Below are positions 54,858 to 63,453 of a stretch of DNA of 64,000 nucleotides, one piece after another. The stretch comes from Henriciella barbarensis (GTDB taxonomy: Bacteria; Pseudomonadota; Alphaproteobacteria; Caulobacterales; Hyphomonadaceae). The translations under genes and the position numbers were made by a program. A model generated the notes under the pieces. It was not told the origin of the DNA, made no database searches, and saw only the letters and a program-made list of their open reading frames with translations. Position 1 is the first letter of the stretch, and every line of letters starts with the position of its first letter. The stretch covers positions 186,001 to 250,000 of the forward strand of contig NZ_QWGB01000005.1 in NCBI RefSeq assembly GCF_003576345.1, given 5' to 3'.

Positions 54858-56453
54858 CTAGTCGATCTGCAGCGGCGCAAAACTGTCAGCCTGCGCCATG
54901 GCCCATTCACGCGCGAGATGTGTGTCCTCCGCGCCGGAGATCAGCACGCCGGGCTCCAGCAGATTGTAGGCGCGGTGGGCGGGCTGCGCGACGTCCTGGG
55001 TCACCCTGTGCATGATGTGGCGCGGCGTCAGTTCTCCTGGATGTTCGCAGCCGGCAGCGCCCACCACTTCCATCAGGGCCCTGATCGTATTGCGGTGAAA
55101 ATTGTGGACGCGCTCGGCCTTGTCAGGAATGACGAGCCCGCGCTGGCGCCCGGCATCGGTTGTGGCGATGCCTGTCGGGCAGCTATTGTTGTGGCAGTTG
55201 AGCGACTGGATACACCCCAGCGAGAACATGAAGCCGCGCGCGGTATTGATCCAGTCGGCTCCGAGCGCCATCGAAGCCGCCATCGAAAACGCCGAAATCT
55301 GCTTGCCGCTCGCCGCGATGCAGACGTGCTGTTTGAGGTCACAACCCACCAGTGCATTGCGAACAAGCACGAGGCCTTGTCGCAGTGGCGCACCGATATG
55401 GTCCATGAATTCTGCTGGCGCAGCGCCGGTGCCACCTTCTGCGCCGTCGACCACGACGAAATCAGGCATGATGCCCGTCTGCCTCATCGCCTTGCACAGG
55501 GCGAGCACTTCCCAGCGATTGCCGACGCAGAGTTTGATCCCGACAGGCTTGCCGCCCGACAGCTCACGTAGCTGCGCGATGAAGTCCATCATCTGCTTCG
55601 GCGTCGAGAAAGCGGTATGCGCGGCAGGCGAATAACAGGTCTCGCCAATTGGGATACCGCGCGCCTCGGCGATTTCTGCGGTGACCTTGTTGCCCGGAAG
55701 CACGCCGCCATGCCCCGGTTTTGCACCCTGGCTGAGCTTGATCTCGATCATCTTGACCTGATCGCTCGCGGCGACGTCGGCGAATTTGGCAGGGTCGAAG
55801 CTTCCATCGCTTGCGCGGCAACCGAAATAGCCTGAACCAAGCTCCCAGACGAGGTCGCCGCCGCCAGCGCGGTGGTATTTCGAGACGCCGCCTTCGCCGG
55901 TATCGTGATAGAAACCGCCCTTCGCTGCGCCGCGATTAAGCGCTTCGATCGCATGCGAGCCGAGCGAACCAAAACTCATCGCAGAGATATTAAGAACGCT
56001 CGCCTCATAGGGTTTGGCGGTGCCCGGCGCGCCAACCTTTACACGTGGGTCACCGCCTTTGGGATGACGTGCTGCAATGGAATGGGAGAGCCATTCATAG
56101 GGAGGAGAGTCGATATCGAGCTGGCTACCAAATGGCTCGACCGAAGAGACATCCTTCGCGCGGCGATAGACCATGGCGCGTTCTTCATGATTGAACGGAC
56201 GGCCTTCGGTGTCGCTCTCCACAATGTAGGAACGGAAGAAGGGGCGCAGCTCTTCAGCAATCCAGCGGATGCGCGCCACAATCGGAAAATTGCGCCACAG
56301 CGTGTGCCGGGTCTGGAAAAAATCGTAAAGGCCGAGCGCTGAAAGCCCGCCCATCAGGATAACGCCAACCCAGAAGAGCACATTGACCGGGATCATGGCG
56401 CTGAAAAGCGCCAGCATCGCAAGCGAAGCGATCAAGGGAAGAAAACGATACAC
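54858..56453 (-). CDS. FMN-binding glutamate-synthase-domain protein, membrane-anchored
   Basis: 531 residues. The first 50 form two hydrophobic segments; the rest is the glutamate-synthase alpha-like domain: SAMSFGSLGSHAIEALNRGA, DGAEGGTGAAPAEFMDHIG and the 3Fe-4S-type cluster ARGFMFSLGCIQSLNCHNNS then CPTGIAT. It lacks the glutaminase and GltD partners, so it is not a normal glutamate synthase. The natural reaction of this family is unclear. Convergent with the PBP gene (3-bp gap). Confidence 0.88.
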   Translation of the reverse strand: MYRFLPLIASLAMLALFSAMIPVNVLFWVGVILMGGLSALGLYDFFQTRHTLWRNFPIVARIRWIAEELRPFFRSYIVESDTEGRPFNHEERAMVYRRAKDVSSVEPFGSQLDIDSPPYEWLSHSIAARHPKGGDPRVKVGAPGTAKPYEASVLNISAMSFGSLGSHAIEALNRGAAKGGFYHDTGEGGVSKYHRAGGGDLVWELGSGYFGCRASDGSFDPAKFADVAASDQVKMIEIKLSQGAKPGHGGVLPGNKVTAEIAEARGIPIGETCYSPAAHTAFSTPKQMMDFIAQLRELSGGKPVGIKLCVGNRWEVLALCKAMRQTGIMPDFVVVDGAEGGTGAAPAEFMDHIGAPLRQGLVLVRNALVGCDLKQHVCIAASGKQISAFSMAASMALGADWINTARGFMFSLGCIQSLNCHNNSCPTGIATTDAGRQRGLVIPDKAERVHNFHRNTIRALMEVVGAAGCEHPGELTPRHIMHRVTQDVAQPAHRAYNLLEPGVLISGAEDTHLAREWAMAQADSFAPLQID

Positions 56454-56664
56454 GCTGGCGCTCCTGCATCTGCGACGCGCATGGAGCTAGCACGTCATGA
56501 TTTGAGATCAATCTCCCGCGATCCTGCCCCTGCAAGCTGCGAAGACCGGCCAGAATACAGCTGTATGGGGAACCTCACCACGCCGATCTTGTTTCCTGAA
56601 CTATAGATCGAACGTAATTCCATGCACGCGTATCCGGACCATTCACATGTGCATGGATGATGGG

Positions 56665-56684
56665 CCGGAGCCTTATGGCTCCGG
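56665..56684. terminator. Hairpin in a 261-bp intergenic region, likely terminator of the acyl-CoA dehydrogenase operon
   Basis: CCGGAGCC TTAT GGCTCCGG (56665-56684). The region between the FMN protein start (56453) and the dehydrogenase stop (56715) contains no gene; this is its only clear structure. It lies 30 nt past the dehydrogenase stop. Confidence 0.55.
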
Positions 56685-56714
56685 TCCATTTCTTATCTGG
56701 TTAGCACGATGCCC

Positions 56715-57851
56715 CTAATAACCGTTGAGCTTTGCGTAGCGGTCGCGGTGAAAGCTTGCTGAACCGAGCAGGGCTTCCTGAACGCGGGCCCGTTTCATGT
56801 AGAAGCCGGAATCATGGTCGTCAGTCATGCCGATGCCGCCATGCAGCTGTACGGTTTCATTCGACACCAGATGCACGGTCTCGCTTGCGCGAGCCTTCGC
56901 CAGGCTTGCAAGCTCAGCAATGTCGTTGCGCTGGCTATCTACAGCAGAAAGAGCCGCCGTAATGCAGGACGTGGTCAGTTCCAGCTCGGTGAACATCTTC
57001 GCGGCGCGGTGCTGCAGCGCCTGGAATGAGCCAATCAGCTGACCAAACTGTTTGCGGGTCTGCATGTACTCATGCGTCATCTCAAAGGCGGCGAGCGATG
57101 AACCCAGCATTTCGGCCGCAAGCGCGATCCGACCGCGATCGAGAACCGGCTCGAGCACGTCCATGCCCTTGTCAGCTGCGCCGAGCACATGGCTATCATC
57201 AACATGAACGCCGTCCAGTGTCAGATGCGCGGCGCCGTGACTGTCGACCGTGTTGAGCGCCTGAACCGTCAGGCCCTTTGCATCACGCGGCACGAGGAAA
57301 AGCGTCAGACCATGGCTGTCGCCGGCCTCACCAAAGGTGCGCGCCACGACAATAAACACGTCAGCATGGTGACCATCCTGAACGTACTTTTTCGCGCCGT
57401 TCAGCGTGTAACCTTGCCCGTCGCGTTCTGCCTCGGTGGCAACGCCTGCCGGGTTGTGGTGGCTGGTTTCATCGAGGGCGAGCGCGGTAGTGACCTCACC
57501 GGCCGCGATCTTAGGCAGCCACTCTTTCTTCTGGGCTTCTGTCCCGCCCAGCAGGATGGCGCTGGCGCCAATGCAAGCGGTCTGCAGAAGCGGCGTCGAG
57601 GCAAGCGTGCGGCCCTGGGCCTCCATGACCTGACCGAAAGCGGTCATGCTCATCTCCACGCCGTCATACTCCTCCGGGATCAGGACCCCGAAAAAGCCAA
57701 GCTCTGCCAGCTTCTGACGGGCCTCTGGATCAACACCATTCTTGCCAGCATCGCGAAGCGCGCGCAGGTGTTTCACGGGCAGCTCGTCACGGGTGAAGTT
57801 TACTGCGGTGTCGCGCAGCATTTCCTGGTCTTCAGTTAGTACGAAAGTCAT
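56715..57851 (-). CDS. Acyl-CoA dehydrogenase, small-subunit-like partner
   Basis: 378 residues. N- and C-terminal helical domains around the FAD-binding core (AGVATEAERDGQGYTLNGAK, YVQDGHHADVF). The C-terminus reads LHGGIGMTDDHDSGFYMKRA; the expected catalytic Glu motif (EGT/EGGTSE) is absent, as in the non-catalytic subunit of heteromeric acyl-CoA dehydrogenases (FadE-type pairs in steroid or pimeloyl-CoA degradation). It starts 7 nt after a small secreted-protein gene that follows the second dehydrogenase. Confidence 0.9.
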   Translation of the reverse strand: MTFVLTEDQEMLRDTAVNFTRDELPVKHLRALRDAGKNGVDPEARQKLAELGFFGVLIPEEYDGVEMSMTAFGQVMEAQGRTLASTPLLQTACIGASAILLGGTEAQKKEWLPKIAAGEVTTALALDETSHHNPAGVATEAERDGQGYTLNGAKKYVQDGHHADVFIVVARTFGEAGDSHGLTLFLVPRDAKGLTVQALNTVDSHGAAHLTLDGVHVDDSHVLGAADKGMDVLEPVLDRGRIALAAEMLGSSLAAFEMTHEYMQTRKQFGQLIGSFQALQHRAAKMFTELELTTSCITAALSAVDSQRNDIAELASLAKARASETVHLVSNETVQLHGGIGMTDDHDSGFYMKRARVQEALLGSASFHRDRYAKLNGY

Positions 57852-57858
57852 CGGTCTC

Positions 57859-58209
57859 TTATCCTATACAGTCGTGCTCGGTGCTTGGCGCAGCGGAGCC
57901 GCTTTCGCCTTCCGAGTCATACATTTCCAAGTGGCCATCGGCGCGGAAGACGACACCGTCGCCATCCCTGCCGCCTACGAGCGTGTACTCGTTCACGCCG
58001 ACAGCGCTCAGATTGAAAGTGTTCTGGTTCTCCTCGGCGTCCGTGAAGATCAGTTTCACGGCGCCCGAATTCTCGCTGACGGTTGACGCAAAAATATTTG
58101 CGCGCACGTCTTCGCTGGGGTGCTCGAAGCACCAGCCCTGACTGGACTGTTCAGCGATAGCAACTGGCGCGGCGGCCAGCATCAAGCCTGCGATGAAGAA
58201 GTCACGCAT
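57859..58209 (-). CDS. Small exported protein between two acyl-CoA dehydrogenase genes
   Basis: 116 residues. A signal peptide (MRDFFIAGLMLAAAPVAIAE) precedes a small beta-rich protein with Cys at about 27 and near the C-terminus (STEHDCIG), which may form a disulfide. No family recognised. The start shares a base with the stop of the catalytic dehydrogenase (TAATG), so it is co-translated with it. A periplasmic product inside a cytoplasmic lipid operon is odd. Confidence 0.72.
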   Translation of the reverse strand: MRDFFIAGLMLAAAPVAIAEQSSQGWCFEHPSEDVRANIFASTVSENSGAVKLIFTDAEENQNTFNLSAVGVNEYTLVGGRDGDGVVFRADGHLEMYDSEGESGSAAPSTEHDCIG

Positions 58210-59423
58210 TACTGGTGGTCCCGGAGGCCAAGCACGCGTTTTGACACCACGTTGAGGTTGATCTCACTCGTGCCGCCCTCAATCGAGTTGCCTTTCGAAC
58301 GCAGCCAGCCACGGGTCACCATCTTGGCGCCGCGATCAAAGCCTTCGCCTTCCCAGCCAAGCCCCTCCGTGCCGAGCGCTTCGATCATGAGCTCGTGCTT
58401 GTCCTGGTTCATCTTCGCCGCCGCGTATTTGATGATCGATGCGGTATGACCGACTTCCTGTCCCGCCTTGGCCTGCTGCTGGCTGCGCTGGACAGTCAGG
58501 TTGAAGGCCTTGGTGTACATCTGGTGATCGGCGATGCGGCCGCGCAGGTCGCCGTCGAGCAGCTTGCCGTTACCGTCTGTGCCGACATGGATCTTCGCAT
58601 ACTCCTCAAGCTCCAACATGCCAGTGCCGCGGGCAGACCCGAAGCCGCTTGCTGAAATCGAAGAGCGCTCGTGCTGAAGCAGGCGTTTGGCTATTTTCCA
58701 GCCGCCATTCACTTCACCGACGAGCTGGTCTTTCGGGACTTTGACATCAGAGAAGAAGGTCTCGCAGAATGGCGAAGAGCCGGAGATCAACTTGATCGGA
58801 CGCGTTTCGACGCCTTCGCTTTCCATGTCGAAAAGGATGAAGCTGATGCCTTCATGCTTGACCGTATTGTCGGTGCGCACGAGGCAGAAAATCCAATCGG
58901 CCTCATTCGCATAGGAGGTCCAGACCTTCTGGCCGTTGATGAGATAATGGTCGCCCTTGTCCTCACACTTGGTCTGCAGACCTGCAAGGTCAGAGCCGGC
59001 ACCCGGCTCAGAATAACCCTGACACCAACGCGTCTTGCCGTGAACGATGTCTGGCAGGAAGCGTTTCTTTTGCTCTTCATTGCCAAACTCGATCAGCGCT
59101 GGGCCGAACATCCATAGACCGAATGAAAAGAGCGGCGTGCGAGCGCCAATACGTGCCATTTCCTGCTCAAGGACCTTGGCTTGCTCACGGGAAAGACCGC
59201 CGCCGCCATATTCCTTTGGCCAGGTCGGGGCCGTCCAGCCTTCATTGGCCATACGCTCAAGCCAGACCTTGGAGTCCGGGTTCTTGAACTTCTCACGGCG
59301 ACCGCCCCAGACGACTTCGTCTTCAGGCATTGGCGTGCGCATGGATTCCGGGCAGTTCTCTTCGAGCCAGCCGCGGACTTTCTCGCGGAAGGCATCTGGA
59401 TCGGATGGCGCATCAAATGGCAT
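58209..59423 (-). CDS. Acyl-CoA dehydrogenase, large-subunit/catalytic-type
   Basis: 404 residues. Features: the FAD/substrate region WCQGYSEPGAGSDLAGLQTK, VWTSYANEADWIFCL and the C-terminal GNSIEGGTSEINLNVVSKRV LGL segment, with a Glu in the motif the partner gene lacks. It heads a leftward group: this gene, the small exported protein, then the second dehydrogenase. The pair probably forms one heteromeric enzyme; the substrate is not readable. Confidence 0.93.
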   Translation of the reverse strand: MPFDAPSDPDAFREKVRGWLEENCPESMRTPMPEDEVVWGGRREKFKNPDSKVWLERMANEGWTAPTWPKEYGGGGLSREQAKVLEQEMARIGARTPLFSFGLWMFGPALIEFGNEEQKKRFLPDIVHGKTRWCQGYSEPGAGSDLAGLQTKCEDKGDHYLINGQKVWTSYANEADWIFCLVRTDNTVKHEGISFILFDMESEGVETRPIKLISGSSPFCETFFSDVKVPKDQLVGEVNGGWKIAKRLLQHERSSISASGFGSARGTGMLELEEYAKIHVGTDGNGKLLDGDLRGRIADHQMYTKAFNLTVQRSQQQAKAGQEVGHTASIIKYAAAKMNQDKHELMIEALGTEGLGWEGEGFDRGAKMVTRGWLRSKGNSIEGGTSEINLNVVSKRVLGLRDHQ

Positions 59424-59552
59424 GGTTTCGGCTCCCTCAAGCTATCCTGTCGTATCTGATAGTGACATAGCCGTTGCCGCGCTCTGCGTCACGACCCGAC
59501 GCTGCGACAAGGCCGATCTGACGCACGATCGGAAAGTCAGGTCATGTCCTGC

Positions 59553-59924
59553 CTAGTAGAAGAATTCCTCACGCACGATCTTTCCATTCTTCACGGTGTA
59601 GAGGGCAATTTCCTGCATCTTCACCCGCTCGCCAGAGGCCTTGTTGGTCACATCGATGCTGAAAACGACGCCGAAACGGTCTTCACCATGCAGATACGGA
59701 CCGGCTGCGGCGGTATCGTGGACGTCGTGGTTGTCCTCCCACCAGGCCCACTTCCCCTTGATGGCCTCGACGCCGTGCGCCTCAGCGCTGCCGCCCGGCG
59801 GCGGTGCTGACTCAACCGACACACAGTCCGCGTCGTAAATCGTATCGATCAGTTTCTTGTAGCTGCCATCATTATTGGCGGCGACGAGCGTCTCGCCTAC
59901 AGCTTTCAAAGTTTCTCGGCTCAT
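59553..59924 (-). CDS. SnoaL/NTF2-like protein
   Basis: 123 residues from ATG 59924 with GGAGG 5 nt upstream; ATG 59936 lacks this. The NTF2-like cone fold is suggested by AVGETLVAANNDGSYKKLID, the central SVESAPPPGGSAEAHGVEAI KGKWAWWED and FSIDVTNKASGERVKMQEIA. Family members are isomerases, dehydratases or ketosteroid-isomerase-like; no catalytic residue set can be fixed. It lies 129 bp upstream of the acyl-CoA dehydrogenase group. Confidence 0.85.
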   Translation of the reverse strand: MSRETLKAVGETLVAANNDGSYKKLIDTIYDADCVSVESAPPPGGSAEAHGVEAIKGKWAWWEDNHDVHDTAAAGPYLHGEDRFGVVFSIDVTNKASGERVKMQEIALYTVKNGKIVREEFFY

Positions 59925-59995
59925 TCTCACCTCCATTGTTCCGCATTTGTTCTAGGCCCGGGAAGAGATTTCGGCAAGGATGACCTGATCGCAAG

Positions 59996-60223
59996 CTAGA
60001 AGCGTCCGAGAAGGCTGTGTTCAGGCCCGGTCTCGAAACCGGCAAGATTGAACAGGTGCACCACCATCAGGAAGATGCCGAGCACGCAGAACACCATGAT
60101 GAATCCCCATGGCAACTTGTTCGGGCGGCCATCGCGGCGCGGTTTTCCCAGTCTCAGGTTTGAATACACCATAACAATGGAGAACAGAGCGATGAGCCCG
60201 ATAGGTATGATCCAGTCCAGCAT
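59996..60223 (-). CDS. Small two-helix membrane protein
   Basis: 75 residues from ATG 60223; a longer frame upstream reads into the glycosyltransferase gene. Helix 1 (about 3-20, MLDWIIPIGLIALFSIVMVY) and helix 2 (about 38-56, GFIMVFCVLGIFLMVVHLFN) flank a basic loop (GKPRRDGRPNK). Follows the glycosyltransferase gene after 14 nt. No family identified. Confidence 0.7.
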   Translation of the reverse strand: MLDWIIPIGLIALFSIVMVYSNLRLGKPRRDGRPNKLPWGFIMVFCVLGIFLMVVHLFNLAGFETGPEHSLLGRF

Positions 60224-60237
60224 GACTTTCCCTGGGT

Positions 60238-61680
60238 TTATGCCGAAGGGATATGGGGCGTCTTCGCCCAGTAGAAAGGTCGAAGAACAAGCCCGATCAC
60301 GGCTTTGATGGCGGCGGCTGTCAGAAGAGGCCAGTAGAACGGCCGTGTAATGATCGCAATCACGCGCGACACCGTCCACTTTCCGGGCGCCAGACAGTCA
60401 GCGACTACACATCCCGTCATCCCCGCCATGAACAGTCCGAAGTCGACTGGCGTGTAGTTAAAGACCGACGGAAACAGCGTGCCAAGAAATATCATCAACA
60501 CCATTGGCCCATAGAGAAACGCACTGACAATCGCGCCGCCAAGGGTCAACTGAAGACTGATCCAGCGGAGCGGTCCAAGCTCCAGCAGCAAGGTCACAGG
60601 CGTTCGCATGCAGACGAGCCAAGTCTGGACGAAGCCCTTGATCCAGCGGCTACGCTGACTGGTCCAGATGGGCAAGGATTCCGGCGCGGTTTCTCGCGTT
60701 TCCGCTCGAATGGTTGCGGTCCGCCCGCCCAGACGTGCGATCCGGATACCGAGGTCTGCATCTTCTGTCACATTCCATGCATCCCAGCCGCCAAAGGCGA
60801 TGAGGTCATGGCGGCGGAAGTGATTGCTCGTCCCACCGAGCATGACAGGCAAGCTGAGGCTCGCCAGTGCAGGCACGTGCAGGCCGAACTGCACCGCATA
60901 CTCGAGCGTCCACTGCGCCTGCAGCCATCCATCTGCGCCATTACTGGCAACCAGCGGCGCCTGAACGCAGCGCACGTCTTCGCCCTCCCGGCAAAAGGTC
61001 CCGTATGCTTCGCGCAGCTGGTCAGGGTGCGGGCGGTCCTCTGCATCAAGCACGGTCACATAATCGCCCAGGGCCGCTGCCAGCCCGTAGTTCAGCGCAC
61101 GCGGCTTGGTCATCGGCTCACCCGGCGGGATGGTGATGCAGACCGTCCCTGGCGGGAAGTCCGCATTCATCGCCGCCTCATATGTCGCAACGTCGTCCTC
61201 TTCGATCAGAAGCAAAATATCGAGACGCTCGATCGGCCAGTTGATCGCACTCAGACTGGCCGCGAGCTGATCCATCATGTTCTGCTCATGACGAAGGGCA
61301 ATCAGGACCGAATAGACCGGCAGTTCATGGCCCGGAATGGAAAGGGGCGGAGACTTGCGAGAGCCGGCCACCCGCTCCAGCGCGCCGACGATGGTCAGGG
61401 CAAGGCGCCAGACGACGGTCAATGAGAAAAGCAGCCAGAACACCACCTTCGCCGCCACGCCCAATAGAACCGGCGACAACAGAAGCGCGATGATGACGAT
61501 ACTCAGGAAAGCGCCGAAGACTTCCCATTGCCACTTGGTCAGGCGTTGCTCTGCGCTAAGGATCGGCGGCAAGGCTCTGGAAAAGGCAAGGGCTTCCAGA
61601 AGCCGCGGCGCGCCCGCCGCTGGCTTCGCATCGCCCGGCTCCAGCCAGACGACATTATCTTCCTGTCCCCCCACATGCAT
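60238..61680 (-). CDS. Membrane glycosyltransferase, family 2 (cellulose-synthase-like)
   Basis: 480 residues. N-terminal pair of helices (about 50-95), then the GT2 domain with VLDAED (second Asp motif), TEDADLGIRIARLGG (third Asp) and SQRSRWIKGFVQTWL, the Q-x-x-RW motif of processive beta-glycosyltransferases. Three to four C-terminal helices follow. It builds or exports an unknown polysaccharide or glycolipid. It lacks the PilZ domain of BcsA. Ribosome site not obvious. Confidence 0.9.
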   Translation of the reverse strand: MHVGGQEDNVVWLEPGDAKPAAGAPRLLEALAFSRALPPILSAEQRLTKWQWEVFGAFLSIVIIALLLSPVLLGVAAKVVFWLLFSLTVVWRLALTIVGALERVAGSRKSPPLSIPGHELPVYSVLIALRHEQNMMDQLAASLSAINWPIERLDILLLIEEDDVATYEAAMNADFPPGTVCITIPPGEPMTKPRALNYGLAAALGDYVTVLDAEDRPHPDQLREAYGTFCREGEDVRCVQAPLVASNGADGWLQAQWTLEYAVQFGLHVPALASLSLPVMLGGTSNHFRRHDLIAFGGWDAWNVTEDADLGIRIARLGGRTATIRAETRETAPESLPIWTSQRSRWIKGFVQTWLVCMRTPVTLLLELGPLRWISLQLTLGGAIVSAFLYGPMVLMIFLGTLFPSVFNYTPVDFGLFMAGMTGCVVADCLAPGKWTVSRVIAIITRPFYWPLLTAAAIKAVIGLVLRPFYWAKTPHIPSA

Positions 61681-61726
61681 GGGGAGATAGAAACAGGAAG
61701 TTCCCTTAATTCAAGGTTGCGGCTGC

Positions 61727-62716
61727 TCAATCAATTAAAATGGCCGCAAGCGCGTGTCCACTTTGCCACGCTGCCTCTATGCGAGGCGCGATGCGCCAGT
61801 CACCGACGATGCCAATACGCTGCGCGTGATCCCAGCCATAGGGACTGTTGGCAGGGGTCTCCGTCTTCGCGTATAGCCAACGATGCGCCGCAGCGAGCGA
61901 TGGAGCGCCTGCGCCCGTCATCTGACAGAAGACACCGCTCAGCTCTTCGGCGACCTTCTCTTTGTCCTTGTCGACATTCGCCCGCGTCCATTCTGGTGTC
62001 GCGTGTAGAACGAAGGTCTCGTCATTCCCTCTTCCGGGCTTGGAGCTGTTGCGCACCACAAGGCTCAACGGCGAGTTGGAAACCTCGGCCACATCCCATC
62101 CGGTCTTGATCGGCGCATCGAAGGCCAGCATCACCGCCCAGCACGGCGCTGTCACGGATGCGGCGGCCTCACTGGCGAGTACAGGACTGGTATCGGCAAG
62201 AAGTTCGCGCGTCTGTTCGGCAGGGATGGCAAGAATGACAGCATCAAACGGCCCCTGCCAGCCAGACGTGTCCAGCTGCACATAGCGGCCCTCGTCGCGA
62301 ATGGAGAGCGCAATCGCACGCTCTCCCCAGCGCACATCGTGGCCTTCCGCCATCCCCTTTACGAGTGAGTTCATGGACGGCGCCCCGACAAACCAGTCGT
62401 CATCAGACCGAAGCGGCTCTGCTGACCATGTCCCGCCCGTATGGGCGAGAGAGACACGTGATGGCGTCCACTTTGCCACGTGACTGCGGGTTTCCAGGTC
62501 AGATACAAGAGCGCGAAAAACAGTGTCGCGCGCTGTGAAGAATTGCGCGCCGTGATCGAAACGCAAATCTCCTGCGGGCGTGGAAGCGCGCCGGGTCGAC
62601 AACCTACCACCAGCGCCTCGCCCCTTATCAAAGAGCACAACCTCGTGGCCGGCTCCCTTCAGATCTGAGGCCGCGCTAAGACCCGCAACGCCTGCGCCAA
62701 TGATTGCAATTGTCAT
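61727..62716 (-). CDS. Renalase-like FAD-dependent oxidoreductase
   Basis: 329 residues. N-terminal Rossmann motif IAIIGAGVAGLSAASDLKGA (GxGxxG) and GAGGRLSTRRA; then FDHGAQFFTARD and the C-terminal GIVGDWRIAPRIEAAWQSGH FAD-contact region. The family includes renalase-type enzymes that oxidise off-form NAD(P)H, although this activity is not shown for most members. The start is divergent from the DUF2256 gene, a pairing common in alphaproteobacteria and cyanobacteria. Confidence 0.9.
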   Translation of the reverse strand: MTIAIIGAGVAGLSAASDLKGAGHEVVLFDKGRGAGGRLSTRRASTPAGDLRFDHGAQFFTARDTVFRALVSDLETRSHVAKWTPSRVSLAHTGGTWSAEPLRSDDDWFVGAPSMNSLVKGMAEGHDVRWGERAIALSIRDEGRYVQLDTSGWQGPFDAVILAIPAEQTRELLADTSPVLASEAAASVTAPCWAVMLAFDAPIKTGWDVAEVSNSPLSLVVRNSSKPGRGNDETFVLHATPEWTRANVDKDKEKVAEELSGVFCQMTGAGAPSLAAAHRWLYAKTETPANSPYGWDHAQRIGIVGDWRIAPRIEAAWQSGHALAAILID

Positions 62717-62772
62717 CCGACTTCTCCTGCTCCCGACTGAGACCTAGTTTATCGGTGAAGAAGGCAAGGTTG

Positions 62773-62943
62773 ATGGCAGACAGAAAACGCACCTCCAACA
62801 AAATGGTCCGCAAAAGCGATCTTCCGCAGAAGACATGCCCGGTCTGCCAGCGGCCGTTTTCATGGCGCAAGAAGTGGGAATCGGTCTGGGACGAGGTGAT
62901 CTACTGCTCGAAAAGATGCCGCGGCGAAGCCAAAAAGAGCTGA
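62773..62943 (+). CDS. DUF2256 zinc-finger-like protein
   Basis: 56 residues from ATG 62773, with an AAGG site close upstream. The CxxC ... CxxxC pattern is CPVCQRPFSWRKKWESVWDE and YCSKRCRG, exactly the DUF2256 signature. It binds zinc presumably; function unknown. DUF2256 genes often neighbour cryptochrome/photolyase or FAD oxidoreductase genes, and here the flavoprotein is divergent and 56 bp away. Confidence 0.9.
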   Translation: MADRKRTSNKMVRKSDLPQKTCPVCQRPFSWRKKWESVWDEVIYCSKRCRGEAKKS

Positions 62944-62954
62944 CGCAAGCCTAT

Positions 62955-63048
62955 TTATCGAAAAACAGTAATTTTTATCTCTCTGAATCATATACAGATT
63001 TTAAGAAATAGTATTGTTTTTCGATAATCGCATATTGAAAAACAATAA
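62955..63048. promoter_or_regulatory. Three 17-bp palindromic sites in an AT-rich leader
   Basis: Sites at 62955-62971 (TTATCG-AAAAA-CAGTAA), 63011-63027 (GTATTG-TTTTT-CGATAA) and 63032-63048 (ATATTG-AAAAA-CAATAA). Sites 2 and 3 face each other as arms of one larger dyad (ATTGTTTTTC and GAAAAACAAT), centres 21 bp apart. All have six bases, five, six, as at 11219-11235. The surrounding 120 bp are much more AT-rich than the genome. Candidate operators for the gene at 63159. Confidence 0.55.
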
Positions 63049-63158
63049 TTTCGTTGCTAGATCAATCTCGTCGGCGGCACAGAGACAAACCCGCCCCGGC
63101 AGACAACCAACCAACCGGCACAGAAGACCGGAAACTTGCAACGAAGGAGCAATATCAG

Positions 63159-63353
63159 ATGCAACCGCTCGCCTCCCAGACCCGCCAACCCCGTCTGGAA
63201 CAGACTGCGACCAAGACCGGCATGACGCCGGTGCTCGCGGGCACCGCCGGACGCGTGTCCGGAAAGGCCGCTAACGACAATACGGGGACCTGGAAGCCTA
63301 CCCTTCTGGTCCAGCGTCGCCGCCGCCAGAACAGGCTTGCCGGACGCGTCTGA
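63159..63353 (+). CDS. Small basic protein, 64 residues, unknown
   Basis: The ATG at 63159 follows AAGGAGCAATATCAG, a good ribosome site. The product is MQPLASQTRQPRLEQTATKT then Gly/Ala-rich sequence and an Arg-rich end (QRRRRQNRLAGRV), with no membrane helix or Cys. No family is recognised. The support is the ribosome site, the codon use and the regulated-looking upstream DNA. Read by eye, confidence in the gene is moderate. Confidence 0.55.
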   Translation: MQPLASQTRQPRLEQTATKTGMTPVLAGTAGRVSGKAANDNTGTWKPTLLVQRRRRQNRLAGRV

Positions 63354-63418
63354 TCAAGCTTCAGGCAACCCCGGCAGGGACTCTCACTCTCATCGCGCCC
63401 CAACCTGCCGGGGCCCTG

Positions 63419-63451
63419 AAAAAGGCCGCCCTGCCCCGCCCGGCAGGGCGG
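63419..63451 (-). terminator. Terminator after sixA
   Basis: CCGCCCTGCC (63426-63435) pairs with GGCAGGGCGG (63442-63451) and is followed on the minus strand by CCTTTTT. A second hairpin (63369-63378 with 63404-63413) lies in the same gap and faces the 64-codon gene. Confidence 0.75.
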
Positions 63452-63453
63452 TT

